From Comamonadaceae bacterium (GTDB taxonomy: Bacteria; Pseudomonadota; Gammaproteobacteria; Burkholderiales; Burkholderiaceae_C): a DNA stretch of 64,000 nucleotides. Each line of letters starts with the position of its first letter. The stretch's first letter is position 1. Under the pieces are notes generated by a model. That model was given only the letters and a program-made list of their open reading frames with translations. It made no database searches and had not been told where the DNA came from. The translations under genes were made by a program, and so were the position numbers. This document shows positions 27,366-34,446 of this stretch, one piece after another. The stretch is from the NCBI GenBank assembly GCA_009996515.1, contig JAACZV010000001.1, forward strand, positions 186,001 through 250,000, read 5' to 3'.

Positions 27366-28631
27366 TCAGTGCAAGAGCTGAGAAATCTCCAGCATGGGCT
27401 TGAGCCCCGATCCGAACCGGGCCATCGCCTCGCGATGTTGTTGCAGCTGGCTGTAGGGCAAGTAGCGGATGCCGAGCTCGGAGACGCGAGAGAAGGCCGG
27501 ACGACGGAGTTGCTGCTGGACGTCATCGCGCCGGCTGTCCGGTGCCACGAGGAACAGGGTGCTGGCGGCACCGACTGTCGTGCCAAGCGCCAGGTCGAGC
27601 ATCCGGACGATGCCGGAGTAAATGGAGGTGGAGTGTTCGACCTCGAACGCCGCGTGAACCTGGCTGCTGTTTCGCTCAAGCCAGACCACATCGATCAGCC
27701 GAACCGTCTCGGCGCCGTTGCCGGCTGACGGCGTGAAGTCCGCGATGCAGCCGTCGCCCAGCTGGCCGCCGCCATAGGAGCGGCTGCGGTCATTGCTGGC
27801 GATCCAGACGTCAAAGCCCAGCGCTTTGCCGAGGTCACGGAGCCATCCTTGAATCTGAGTGTGCGTGGTGTCGCTCTCGCGCTCGGCGGCCCACTGCTTT
27901 TGCAGCGCAGCTGACTCCGCACGGACCTGGGCCAGGTCTGCCTCCCAGGCATTGAGCTGGCTCTCGTCACCCTCGCGAGGCGGCGCCTGGTAGCGGCCGG
28001 AGCCGATCTCGAAGAGCAAGCCGGCCAGCGCACCGAGGTCGTTTGACAGCTGCGCCCGGTGCTGCGCGTTCAAGCGGATCGCCCCTTCGCGCATCGACAG
28101 GTAGTGATCCCAGCGGCCCAGCTTCACGTTGCCGCCCGTGACCGCGTTGTAGCCCTTCACGATGGCGGTGTTGAAGGGCATGACGAGGGTGGGATGGATG
28201 AAGTACAGCAGGTTGGCTACCGCCGGGCCCAGCCCCTTGATCTGCAGGGTGTCGATGCGCTGGATGGCCTCCACCACGGCTTGCGCCGTGTCGCAGCAGT
28301 CGCAGGTGTGCAGGAGTCGGGCAAAGGCGCGCTGGTTGTCGGCGTTCTCGTAGATGTCCGGAATGCGCAGCTTGGGCTTCCACAGGAACGCGTGATCGGC
28401 ACCCTTGAAGATCTGGCGCTGCTCCGCCACCGAGCCGACAACCGTCTCCAGGGACGAACCGCGGTAGGCATTGCCGAAGGTGCCGGCCTCGATGTCCTTG
28501 ACGACCTGGCCGATGCCGCGGCGGATCGATCGGAAGTTCTTGAGCCGCTCCTCCCACAGGAACCAGCTGTTGTAGGTGCTGTGCGGATCGGATTTCCAAT
28601 GGTCGATCAGCAGGGCCAAACTGTCTTGCAT
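27366..28631 (-). CDS. Orphan protein with HhH/glycosylase-like N-terminus and PD-(D/E)XK-like C-terminus (421 aa)
   Basis: Function is not recognised. Residues about 20-210 are helical and contain a helix-hairpin-helix-like stretch (RIDTLQIKGLGPAVANLL, 125-142), as in base-excision glycosylase folds. A charged helical linker (about 225-262) follows. The C-terminal region (about 265-400) has LIDVVWLERNSSQVHAAFEV with D314 and E330-V-E332, then STSIYSGIVRMLDL, resembling a PD-(D/E)XK-type nuclease core with E in place of the lysine. No signal or membrane segment exists. The ATG at 28631 follows GGGAGG. It stands alone between two copper operons, with 223 bases upstream and 96 downstream, so it is not metal cargo by any visible sign. 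A DNA-processing or defence role is inference. Confidence 0.7.
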   Translation of the reverse strand: MQDSLALLIDHWKSDPHSTYNSWFLWEERLKNFRSIRRGIGQVVKDIEAGTFGNAYRGSSLETVVGSVAEQRQIFKGADHAFLWKPKLRIPDIYENADNQRAFARLLHTCDCCDTAQAVVEAIQRIDTLQIKGLGPAVANLLYFIHPTLVMPFNTAIVKGYNAVTGGNVKLGRWDHYLSMREGAIRLNAQHRAQLSNDLGALAGLLFEIGSGRYQAPPREGDESQLNAWEADLAQVRAESAALQKQWAAERESDTTHTQIQGWLRDLGKALGFDVWIASNDRSRSYGGGQLGDGCIADFTPSAGNGAETVRLIDVVWLERNSSQVHAAFEVEHSTSIYSGIVRMLDLALGTTVGAASTLFLVAPDSRRDDVQQQLRRPAFSRVSELGIRYLPYSQLQQHREAMARFGSGLKPMLEISQLLH

Positions 28632-28854
28632 GCGTCGTGCCTCCCTCGCGCCATTGTGGCGGCGGCTCGGCTGGCGCAGCATGCTGCAAATCAAGTGCCT
28701 CCGATGACGGGCAGCAGAAATGAAAACGCACCAATCTCTGCCGGTGCGATTCACGCGGCATGGATCGGCGCGTCGGCAAGAAGCGGCAACTGCCCAGGTC
28801 AGATCCACATACTGATTTCCCTCTGCCCGCTGCTGTTCACCGCTGGAGGCGAGA

Positions 28855-29202
28855 TCACTTGGCCGGCTGCAGGGCCGTCACGGTGAAGGCGCCGTTGACC
28901 TTTTCGGCGGTGAACTTGACCTTGTCACCTTCCTTGAGGTTGTCCAGCATCTTCGGATCGGCGACCTTGAAAACCATGGTCATGCCCGGCATGGAGAGGT
29001 TCTCCAAGGGGCCATGGCGCAGGGTCAGCTTGCCCTGGGCCTTGTCGACCTTGCGGACCTCGCCGTCGCTTTGCGGCGCGGTTGCCGTTGCACCATGGTG
29101 TGCGGCGTGATCCACGGCGGAAGCCGCCGGTGCCGACTGCGCGTGGGCGAGGACGGCGGTTGCCGCGAGTGCAGTGGCGGCAACGAGGTGATTGAACTTC
29201 AT
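28855..29202 (-). CDS. CusF-like periplasmic copper-binding protein (115 aa)
   Basis: Signal peptide MKFNHLVAATALAATAVLAHA is followed by a linker with HAAHH and a small OB-like domain: EVRKVDKAQGKLTLRHGPL, NLSMPGMTMVFKVADPKML, and VKFTAEKVNGAFTVT. The His in RHGPL and the Met pair in MPGMTM correspond to the CusF Cu(I)/Ag(I) ligands. It would carry metal in the periplasm to an efflux channel. The ATG at 29202 follows AAGGAG. It is the last gene of the oxidase operon. Confidence 0.87.
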   Translation of the reverse strand: MKFNHLVAATALAATAVLAHAQSAPAASAVDHAAHHGATATAPQSDGEVRKVDKAQGKLTLRHGPLENLSMPGMTMVFKVADPKMLDNLKEGDKVKFTAEKVNGAFTVTALQPAK

Positions 29203-29213
29203 GAATGGCTCCT

Positions 29214-29672
29214 TCAGGCCTTGGGGTAGTGGGCGAAGATGGACTCGCGTCCTTTTCGGTCGATGAGCAAAACGTCGTAGGGGTCGCTGCGCCCGGGGTA
29301 CTCCATCCCCGGCGAACCGATCGGCATGCCGGGAACGGCAAGGCCAAGGGCGGCAGGTCTGGACGCGAGCAAGCGCTTGATGTCGGCAGGCGGCACATGG
29401 CCCTCGACGACATAGCCATCCACCACGCCGGTGTGGCAACTGCCGAACTTCTCCGGAAGGCCGAAGCGCCGGCGTGCCTCTGCGGTGTCGTCGACTTCGA
29501 CGACCTTCACGGTGAAGCCCGCCGCCTTGAGGTGGTCGACCCAGGCGCCACAGCAGCCGCAGGTTGGACTCTTGTAGACATCCACGCGTGGCCAGCTGCC
29601 AGCGGCCAGCAGGGGCGACGCGAGCGACGCCGCGCCAACTGCAAGTGCCGTCAGCACAAACCGGCGCTTCAC
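29214..29672 (-). CDS. DUF411 exported metal-binding protein (152 aa)
   Basis: The signal sequence (VKRRFVLTALAVGAASLASP) is followed by a DUF411 domain: VDVYKSPTCGCCGAWVDHL with the conserved Cys triplet, then GSCHTGVVDGYVVEGHVP and ending RKGRESIFAHYP. The family is common in copper operons and is thought to bind metal in the periplasm, without a known reaction. It starts with GTG at 29672, which overlaps the stop of the cupredoxin gene (GTGA), with AAGGTGA upstream. A longer reading to 29762 would run through the previous gene and is rejected. Confidence 0.87.
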   Translation of the reverse strand: MKRRFVLTALAVGAASLASPLLAAGSWPRVDVYKSPTCGCCGAWVDHLKAAGFTVKVVEVDDTAEARRRFGLPEKFGSCHTGVVDGYVVEGHVPPADIKRLLASRPAALGLAVPGMPIGSPGMEYPGRSDPYDVLLIDRKGRESIFAHYPKA

Positions 29673-30160
29673 TTGACCGTCACCTTGCCGACCATGCCGG
29701 CTTCGAAGTGCCCGGGCTGCAGGCACGCGAACTGGAACTCGCCGGGCTTGGTGAACTGCCACACGATCTCGCCGCTCTTGCCCGGCTTGACGTGGGCCAT
29801 GCTCGGGTCGGAGTGCTCCATCTCGGGGAACTTCTTCATCAGCTCAGCGTGCTCGGCGATGGCATTCTTGGTGCCGAGCACCATTTCATGCAGTACCTGA
29901 CCACCGTTGTGGACAACGAACTTGACTGTCTCGCCACGCTTGACGGTCACGTCGGCAGGCGTGAAACGCATGTTGTCGGCCATGTCGACCTTGATCGTCC
30001 GTGCGACCTTCTTGGGGTTGCCTTCCTGGCCAAAGTCGGTGGCCTCGACCTTGGCAGGATCGAACTTGCGCGGCTTGGCGTGCTCTTCGTCCCCGTGGGC
30101 GATGGCGGCAGACGATGCGGCAACCAGCGCCGCCAGGGTCAAAACGTGTAGCTTGTTCAT
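29669..30160 (-). CDS. Cupredoxin (plastocyanin-like) periplasmic protein (163 aa)
   Basis: A type I copper electron carrier or copper-binding protein. Signal peptide MNKLHVLTLAALVAASSAAIA is followed by a beta-sandwich. The ligand set is visible: His in QVLHEMVLG, then Cys146, His151 and Met156 in ACLQPGHFEAGM. The ATG at 30160 follows AAGGAA; an in-frame TTG at 30175 is less likely. It lies 11 bases after the multicopper oxidase gene and may exchange electrons or copper with it, which is inference. Confidence 0.88.
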   Translation of the reverse strand: MNKLHVLTLAALVAASSAAIAHGDEEHAKPRKFDPAKVEATDFGQEGNPKKVARTIKVDMADNMRFTPADVTVKRGETVKFVVHNGGQVLHEMVLGTKNAIAEHAELMKKFPEMEHSDPSMAHVKPGKSGEIVWQFTKPGEFQFACLQPGHFEAGMVGKVTVK

Positions 30161-30171
30161 TCGTGATTCCT

Positions 30172-31539
30172 TCAATGGCCTTGGTGTCCGCTGGGCTTGC
30201 GGACTTGCAGAGTCTTGGCGTCGCCCGCAGGCGCGGTGGCGCGCGCTGGCTCGGGCATGTCGGCGGTGTATTCGCTGGCAATGGTGCCCGCGGGGTGCTT
30301 GTAGGGGCCCGGGTCGCTGTAGTCACCGCGCTTGATGTCGTCACGCACCTTCACCACGCTGAACATGCCGCCCATGCCCACCGGACCGAACGGGCCTGTG
30401 CCGGTCATCATCGGCAGCGTGTTGTCCGGGATGGGCATCTCCATCTCGGCCATGTCGTGCATGCCCTTGTCGCCCATCACCATGTAGTCCGGGACCAGCT
30501 TGGTGATCTTCTTGGCAACCTCGGTATGGTCCACGCCGATCATGGTCGGAACGTTGTGGCCCATCGCATTCATGGTGTGGTGGCTCTTGTGGCAGTGGAT
30601 CGCCCAGTCGCCGGCGATGGCGTCGAACTCGAAGGCTCGCATCTGCCCCACCGCGACGTCCGTCGTGACCTCGGGCCAGCGGGCGCTCTTCGGCACCCAG
30701 CCCCCGTCGGTGCCGGTCACCTCGAAGTGCGGACCGTGCATGTGGATCGGGTGGTTGGTCATCGTGAGGTTGCCCACGCGGATGCGCACCCGCTCTCCCG
30801 TGCGCGCGACGAAGGGGTCGATGCCGGGGAAGGCCCGGCTGTTCCACGTCCAGAGGTTGAAGTCGAGCATGGTGTTCACACGTGGCGTCGCGCTGCCCGG
30901 CTCGATGTCGTAGGCGTTCAGGATGAAGCCGTAGTCACGATCCACCCGGTACTGCCTCGGGTCCTTGGGGTGAATGATGAAGAGGCCCATCATCCCCATC
31001 GCCATCTGCGTCATCTCGTCGGCATGCGGGTGGTACATGTGCGTGCCGGGGCGCTGCAGCACGAACTCGTACATGAAGGTCTTGCCGACGCCGATGGGGG
31101 GCTGGGTGAGACCGGTGACGCCGTCCATGCCCGAGGGCAGCAAGATGCCGTGCCAGTGCACGCTCGTCACCTCGGGAAGCTTGTTGGTGACGAATATGCG
31201 CACCCGGTCACCCTCGACAGCCTCGATGGTCGGGCCGGGGCTGGAGCCGTTGTAGCCCCAGAGGTTGGCGTTCATACCGGGTGCGATCTCGCGCACCACG
31301 GGCTCCGCTACCAGGTGGAACTCCTTGACGCCATCCTTCATGCGCCAGGGGAGTGACCAGCCATTGAGGGTCACCAGCGGATTGAACGGACGACCGTTCG
31401 GCGGTGGTGGCGGGACCTGCGTGTCTGCCGCTGTATGGATGACGGCTTCGGGCAGTGAGGCCGCGCCCACCCGGCTGACGGCGGCAGCGCCCAGGAAGGT
31501 GGCGCCAGCGGCCCTGAAAAAGGTTCTGCGGTTGGTCAT
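30172..31539 (-). CDS. Periplasmic multicopper oxidase (copper resistance type)
   Basis: A 455-residue oxidase expected to oxidise Cu(I) to less harmful Cu(II). The twin-arginine signal is TNRRTFFRAAGATFLGAAA. The four copper-binding motifs appear in order: HWHG, HPHADE, HPIHMHG and HCHKSHHTMNAM, so type 1 and the trinuclear centre look intact. A Met/Asp-rich stretch near residues 385-430 (MGDKGMHDMAEMEMP) may hold extra copper. The gene is flanked by a TolC-like gene upstream (11 bases) and the cupredoxin gene downstream. Many members of this family are called CopA; the name is left out to avoid confusion with the ATPases. Confidence 0.92.
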   Translation of the reverse strand: MTNRRTFFRAAGATFLGAAAVSRVGAASLPEAVIHTAADTQVPPPPPNGRPFNPLVTLNGWSLPWRMKDGVKEFHLVAEPVVREIAPGMNANLWGYNGSSPGPTIEAVEGDRVRIFVTNKLPEVTSVHWHGILLPSGMDGVTGLTQPPIGVGKTFMYEFVLQRPGTHMYHPHADEMTQMAMGMMGLFIIHPKDPRQYRVDRDYGFILNAYDIEPGSATPRVNTMLDFNLWTWNSRAFPGIDPFVARTGERVRIRVGNLTMTNHPIHMHGPHFEVTGTDGGWVPKSARWPEVTTDVAVGQMRAFEFDAIAGDWAIHCHKSHHTMNAMGHNVPTMIGVDHTEVAKKITKLVPDYMVMGDKGMHDMAEMEMPIPDNTLPMMTGTGPFGPVGMGGMFSVVKVRDDIKRGDYSDPGPYKHPAGTIASEYTADMPEPARATAPAGDAKTLQVRKPSGHQGH

Positions 31540-31550
31540 GTCTGAGTCTT

Positions 31551-32948
31551 TCAGTGGCCAGCGGGCTCGGCGGCTGCGCTCTTGGCAGGGCCCTTGGCAG
31601 CGCTGCCGCCCGGCGAACGGCCGGTCAACGCGGTCTGCAGGTTGGTCTCGGCGATCCAGTAGTCGCGCTCGGCTTCGATGGCGGCGGTGACGGTCATCAC
31701 CTGGTCGCGCGCATCGGCCAGCAGTTCGAAGACGCTGGACAGCATCCCGTTGTAGCGAAGCAGGTTCTCGTCCGAGATCCGCTTGCGCAACGGTACGACC
31801 TCCTCACGGTAGTGCCGGGCCAGATCGAATGCGGTGCGGTAGGCAGAGTAGGACTCCCGCACTTCGGATCGTGCGTTGATCGCGACTTCCGCGGTCCTAT
31901 GCACGGCCTGCATGTACAGCGCCTCGGCCCGGGCGGTGCGGGTCGCACCGAAATCGAACAGGGGAAGCTCCAACTGGATTTCGTAGCCGTTCTGGCGGGG
32001 TTCGCCCGTCTGGCTCTTGTTGGTGTAGCCCGCCTCCAGGACATTGATGAAGCGCGTGCTCCGGGTCAGGCCCAGTGACTTGGCAGTGGCCTGGGCACCG
32101 CGTTTGGCCAGCAGGACATCCAGGCGCTTGTCGATGGCGGTCTGCTCGGCGTCTTTCGGCTCGATGGGCTGCTTGGGCAGGTCAGGCAAGCGTTCAGGCA
32201 GCTTGAAGGCGAGCTGGTCACCTGAGAGCCCCAACACCCGGACCAATCGCTCCCGCTCGGCCACGGCCTGATGCCGCGCCCGCGCGAGGTTGGCCGTCGC
32301 ATCGGCATAGAAGGCCTGCTCGCGCATCTGGGCGAGCTTGCTGAAGTTGCCCGCCTGCAGCATGCGGCGCGCCAGCTCGTTGGACGCGTCGGCCGCCTCC
32401 TTGACCTGCTCGAAAAAGCTGACGAGGTTTTGCGCAGCAACCGCACCGAAGAACGCCTTGCGAGCCTCTGCTGCAACGCCGACGGCGTCAAACGCCGCCT
32501 GGACCTGAGCTTGCTCGAGCTGCCGCTGTGCGACCTCACTGGCGACAGGCAACGTCAGCAGGCCCAGCACGTTGAACACCACGGACCGGTCGATCTCCGT
32601 CACGCCATGCCCGCTGAGACGGCCAAAGCTGAAGGATGGGTTGGCAAGACGGCCCGCACGCACCCGGTCCGCTTCCGCGATGCCAAGTTCAGAGAAGCTG
32701 GCCTGCAGGCCTCGGTTGTTGAGCAGGGCGAGTTCCACGGCGCTCTCGGCTGTCAGGGGCTGCTTGAGCAACTCGGCCACGCGCGAACTGGCCGTATCGA
32801 GATCCTTCTCCGAGCGCTGGATGCTGACGGCTTGACCCGTTCGCTCTTGGGTCAGTTCGGAGACCCGTCCGGCCCCGCCATCTGGCGAAAACGAGGCGCA
32901 TCCCGCCAACAGGAGTGCCGCTGCTGCCGCGGCAGTCAGCTTCATCAT
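31551..32948 (-). CDS. TolC-family outer membrane lipoprotein (465 aa)
   Basis: An outer membrane channel-like protein with a lipobox (MMKLTAAAAAALLLAGC, Cys17), then the long alpha-helical repeats of outer membrane efflux proteins (for example AESAVELALLNNRGLQASF and the second-half ELPLFDFGATRTARAEA). Unlike the cusC product it is lipid-anchored, and no pump or adaptor gene lies beside it, so it may work with pumps elsewhere or be the CopB-like component of a copper oxidase set. The first of two adjacent ATGs (32948) follows GGAGG and overlaps the stop of the upstream gene by 4 bases. Confidence 0.87.
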   Translation of the reverse strand: MMKLTAAAAAALLLAGCASFSPDGGAGRVSELTQERTGQAVSIQRSEKDLDTASSRVAELLKQPLTAESAVELALLNNRGLQASFSELGIAEADRVRAGRLANPSFSFGRLSGHGVTEIDRSVVFNVLGLLTLPVASEVAQRQLEQAQVQAAFDAVGVAAEARKAFFGAVAAQNLVSFFEQVKEAADASNELARRMLQAGNFSKLAQMREQAFYADATANLARARHQAVAERERLVRVLGLSGDQLAFKLPERLPDLPKQPIEPKDAEQTAIDKRLDVLLAKRGAQATAKSLGLTRSTRFINVLEAGYTNKSQTGEPRQNGYEIQLELPLFDFGATRTARAEALYMQAVHRTAEVAINARSEVRESYSAYRTAFDLARHYREEVVPLRKRISDENLLRYNGMLSSVFELLADARDQVMTVTAAIEAERDYWIAETNLQTALTGRSPGGSAAKGPAKSAAAEPAGH

Positions 32949-33298
32949 TGTTTGCCTCCATGGTGGTGCGCGTGCCCCCCGGGCGCCGATGCTGCTGGAC
33001 GGGGCGTATTGGGTGCGGGCGTCGGAACCACGGCCGGCATGGGCGTGGGCATGGGCATCGCATGGCCTGCGTGGCCAGCACCGCCGCCGGCCTGGGCGCG
33101 CAAGGTGTCGTTCAGTGCCCGCCAATCGCCGGGCTTGACGTCTTGCCAAGGGCGGTAGTCGGAGAAGGCGGACTGGTGCCGCAGCGCGGGAGTGGCCGTC
33201 TTCGGATCCGCAGGATCAGGTCGTGCCGCCTGCGCCAGCGCGGACAGTGGCAGGCAAAGCGCCACGACGGGCGCCACCCTGCAAAAGAGGTTGTTCAT
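32945..33298 (-). CDS. Small exported His/Met/Pro-rich protein (117 aa)
   Basis: Signal peptide MNNLFCRVAPVVALCLPLSALA is followed by a conserved-looking core (HQSAFSDYRPWQDVKPGDWR, then ALNDTL). The tail is rich in Gly, His, Met and Pro (GHAGHAMPMPTPMP; GHAHHHGGKQ). The core is typical of small proteins encoded next to copper oxidase/TolC genes, but no name is recalled. The His/Met tail is likely to bind Cu. It overlaps the TolC gene start by 4 bases (ATGA) and appears to be read from the upstream CueR-type promoter. Confidence 0.68.
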   Translation of the reverse strand: MNNLFCRVAPVVALCLPLSALAQAARPDPADPKTATPALRHQSAFSDYRPWQDVKPGDWRALNDTLRAQAGGGAGHAGHAMPMPTPMPAVVPTPAPNTPRPAASAPGGHAHHHGGKQ

Positions 33299-33352
33299 CG
33301 TTCCAAACCATGTGATTCATCGGCTCGGCATCGCCGCAGCCAGAAGAGTCCC

Positions 33353-33407
33353 GTGCGTCTGGGAATTCGCAGACGCACGAGCCCAATCAGGCCTCCCTCA
33401 GAGGCCT
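33353..33407. repeat. Two intergenic hairpins inside the copper operon
   Basis: GTGCGTCTG (33353-33361) pairs perfectly with CAGACGCAC (33370-33378) across an 8-base loop. AGGCCTC (33389-33395) pairs with GAGGCCT (33401-33407) across 5 bases. Neither has a T-run. They fill the 116-base gap between the DUF2946-like gene and the small His/Met gene and could reduce read-through or stabilise processed mRNA ends. Confidence 0.45.
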
Positions 33408-33414
33408 TGAGGGG

Positions 33415-33837
33415 TCAGATGGTTCGGGGTGGCCGCTCCTGCCCATCCGAGACAAAGCTCGGCGCGGGAGTGGACAGGTCGGGGAACTTGACGCTGGGCA
33501 GCGCCATCGGTTCAGGCAGATGGGGCGCCTCGCTCAACAGGGGGGTCAACGAGCAGAAGGCCGAGCACATATTGCACTTGTCTGAGACGCCATGCTCGTG
33601 ACCCGCGTGGTGGTCAGACCCTGCGCGCGCATGATCTGCGGCCTCATGATGGTCGTGCACTGCGTCCATGTCGAGATGAGCGCTCGGCTCAGTCGCCCGC
33701 AACTCGGTCTGCAGGCCGGAGCTGCCGACCGGGCACAGCATGGCAGCGGCCACCGCTCCCCGGATTGGGAGCAGTACGGCAAGCAGCAGCAGGAACCAGA
33801 GACGGACGATCTTCACAATCAGAGCCGAGGCAGACAC
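33415..33837 (-). CDS. Small exported His/Cys protein, DUF2946-like (140 aa)
   Basis: The product starts with a hydrophobic signal/anchor (IVKIVRLWFLLLLAVLLPI) and MLCP. A His/Asp-rich middle follows (DHHEAADHARAG, then DHHAGHEHG), then a cysteine motif CNMCSAFCS, and the tail ends GQERPPRTI, shared with the gene at 4675-5100. The middle would suit copper binding in the periplasm. The start is taken as GTG 33837; no strong ribosome site is visible and another GTG at 33816 is possible. It is the first gene after the palindromic CueR-type promoter. Confidence 0.65.
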   Translation of the reverse strand: MSASALIVKIVRLWFLLLLAVLLPIRGAVAAAMLCPVGSSGLQTELRATEPSAHLDMDAVHDHHEAADHARAGSDHHAGHEHGVSDKCNMCSAFCSLTPLLSEAPHLPEPMALPSVKFPDLSTPAPSFVSDGQERPPRTI

Positions 33838-33869
33838 CTGTTCAAGCGCGACGCGAGAACAAGGGGCGC

Positions 33870-33900
33870 ATGCTAAACCTTGTCACAGTGACAAGGTCAA
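33870..33900 (-). promoter_or_regulatory. CueR-type promoter with perfect palindrome
   Basis: On the minus strand: -35 TTGACC (33895-33900), 19-bp spacer, -10 TAGCAT (33870-33875). The spacer region holds a palindrome with 10-bp arms, ACCTTGTCAC and GTGACAAGGT, around one central base (33877-33897). This matches the geometry of the copA promoter bound by CueR in E. coli. It lies 33 bases before the DUF2946-like gene and is the likely promoter of the whole oxidase operon. Confidence 0.8.
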
Positions 33901-33954
33901 GAGCGTAGCGGATGGTTTCATCCTCGTGGCCGAGTCTGCACCAGATCGATTGAC

Positions 33955-34425
33955 CTAGGCAGCCTTCTGGACATGGCGCCCGGGCCGCAAACCTGCCGTC
34001 TTTCCGTGCGGAGCATGCGCGACCGCGGGCGCTTCCTGCGCGAGCGTCTCGATGATCGGGCAATCCGGGCGGTCGTCCCCGTGACAGCAGTGCACGAGAT
34101 GCTCCAAAGTCGACTTCATCGCCTGGAGTTCCTTGAGCTTCTCATCCAGCTCCTGGATATGTGCTTGCGCGAGAGTCCGGACCTGCCGGCTCGGCCGCTT
34201 GCGGTTCTGCCACAGGCTCAGGAGTTCCCGGATCTGCTCGATCGAGAAGCCCAAATCGCGCGACTGACGGATGAAGCGCAAGGTGGCCACTTCCTTGTCG
34301 GTGTACTGACGGTAGCCAGATTCGGTGCGTGCTGCCTCGGGAAAGAGGCCCACGCTTTCGTAGTGCCGAATCATCTTGGCCGACACACCGGATGCCGTGG
34401 CCGCCTCGCCGATGTTCATGCTCAT
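33955..34425 (-). CDS. cueR: CueR, MerR-family Cu(I)/Ag(I)-responsive activator
   Basis: A 156-residue MerR-type regulator that untwists 19-bp-spacer promoters when it binds Cu(I) or Ag(I). The N-terminal winged helix reads MNIGEAATASGVSAKMIRHY, with GYRQYTDKEVATLRFIRQSRDLGFS after it, then a long dimer helix. The metal loop CCHGDDRPDC places two cysteines eight residues apart, as in CueR. Counted from the second Met they fall at 112 and 120, and Ser77 marks selectivity for monovalent ions, all as in E. coli CueR. The gene starts 21 bases after the copA stop, so it is co-transcribed with copA and probably autoregulated. The C-terminal tail is about 20 residues longer than in E. coli. Confidence 0.92.
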   Translation of the reverse strand: MSMNIGEAATASGVSAKMIRHYESVGLFPEAARTESGYRQYTDKEVATLRFIRQSRDLGFSIEQIRELLSLWQNRKRPSRQVRTLAQAHIQELDEKLKELQAMKSTLEHLVHCCHGDDRPDCPIIETLAQEAPAVAHAPHGKTAGLRPGRHVQKAA

Positions 34426-34446
34426 GGATTGCTCCTCATTGATTGC

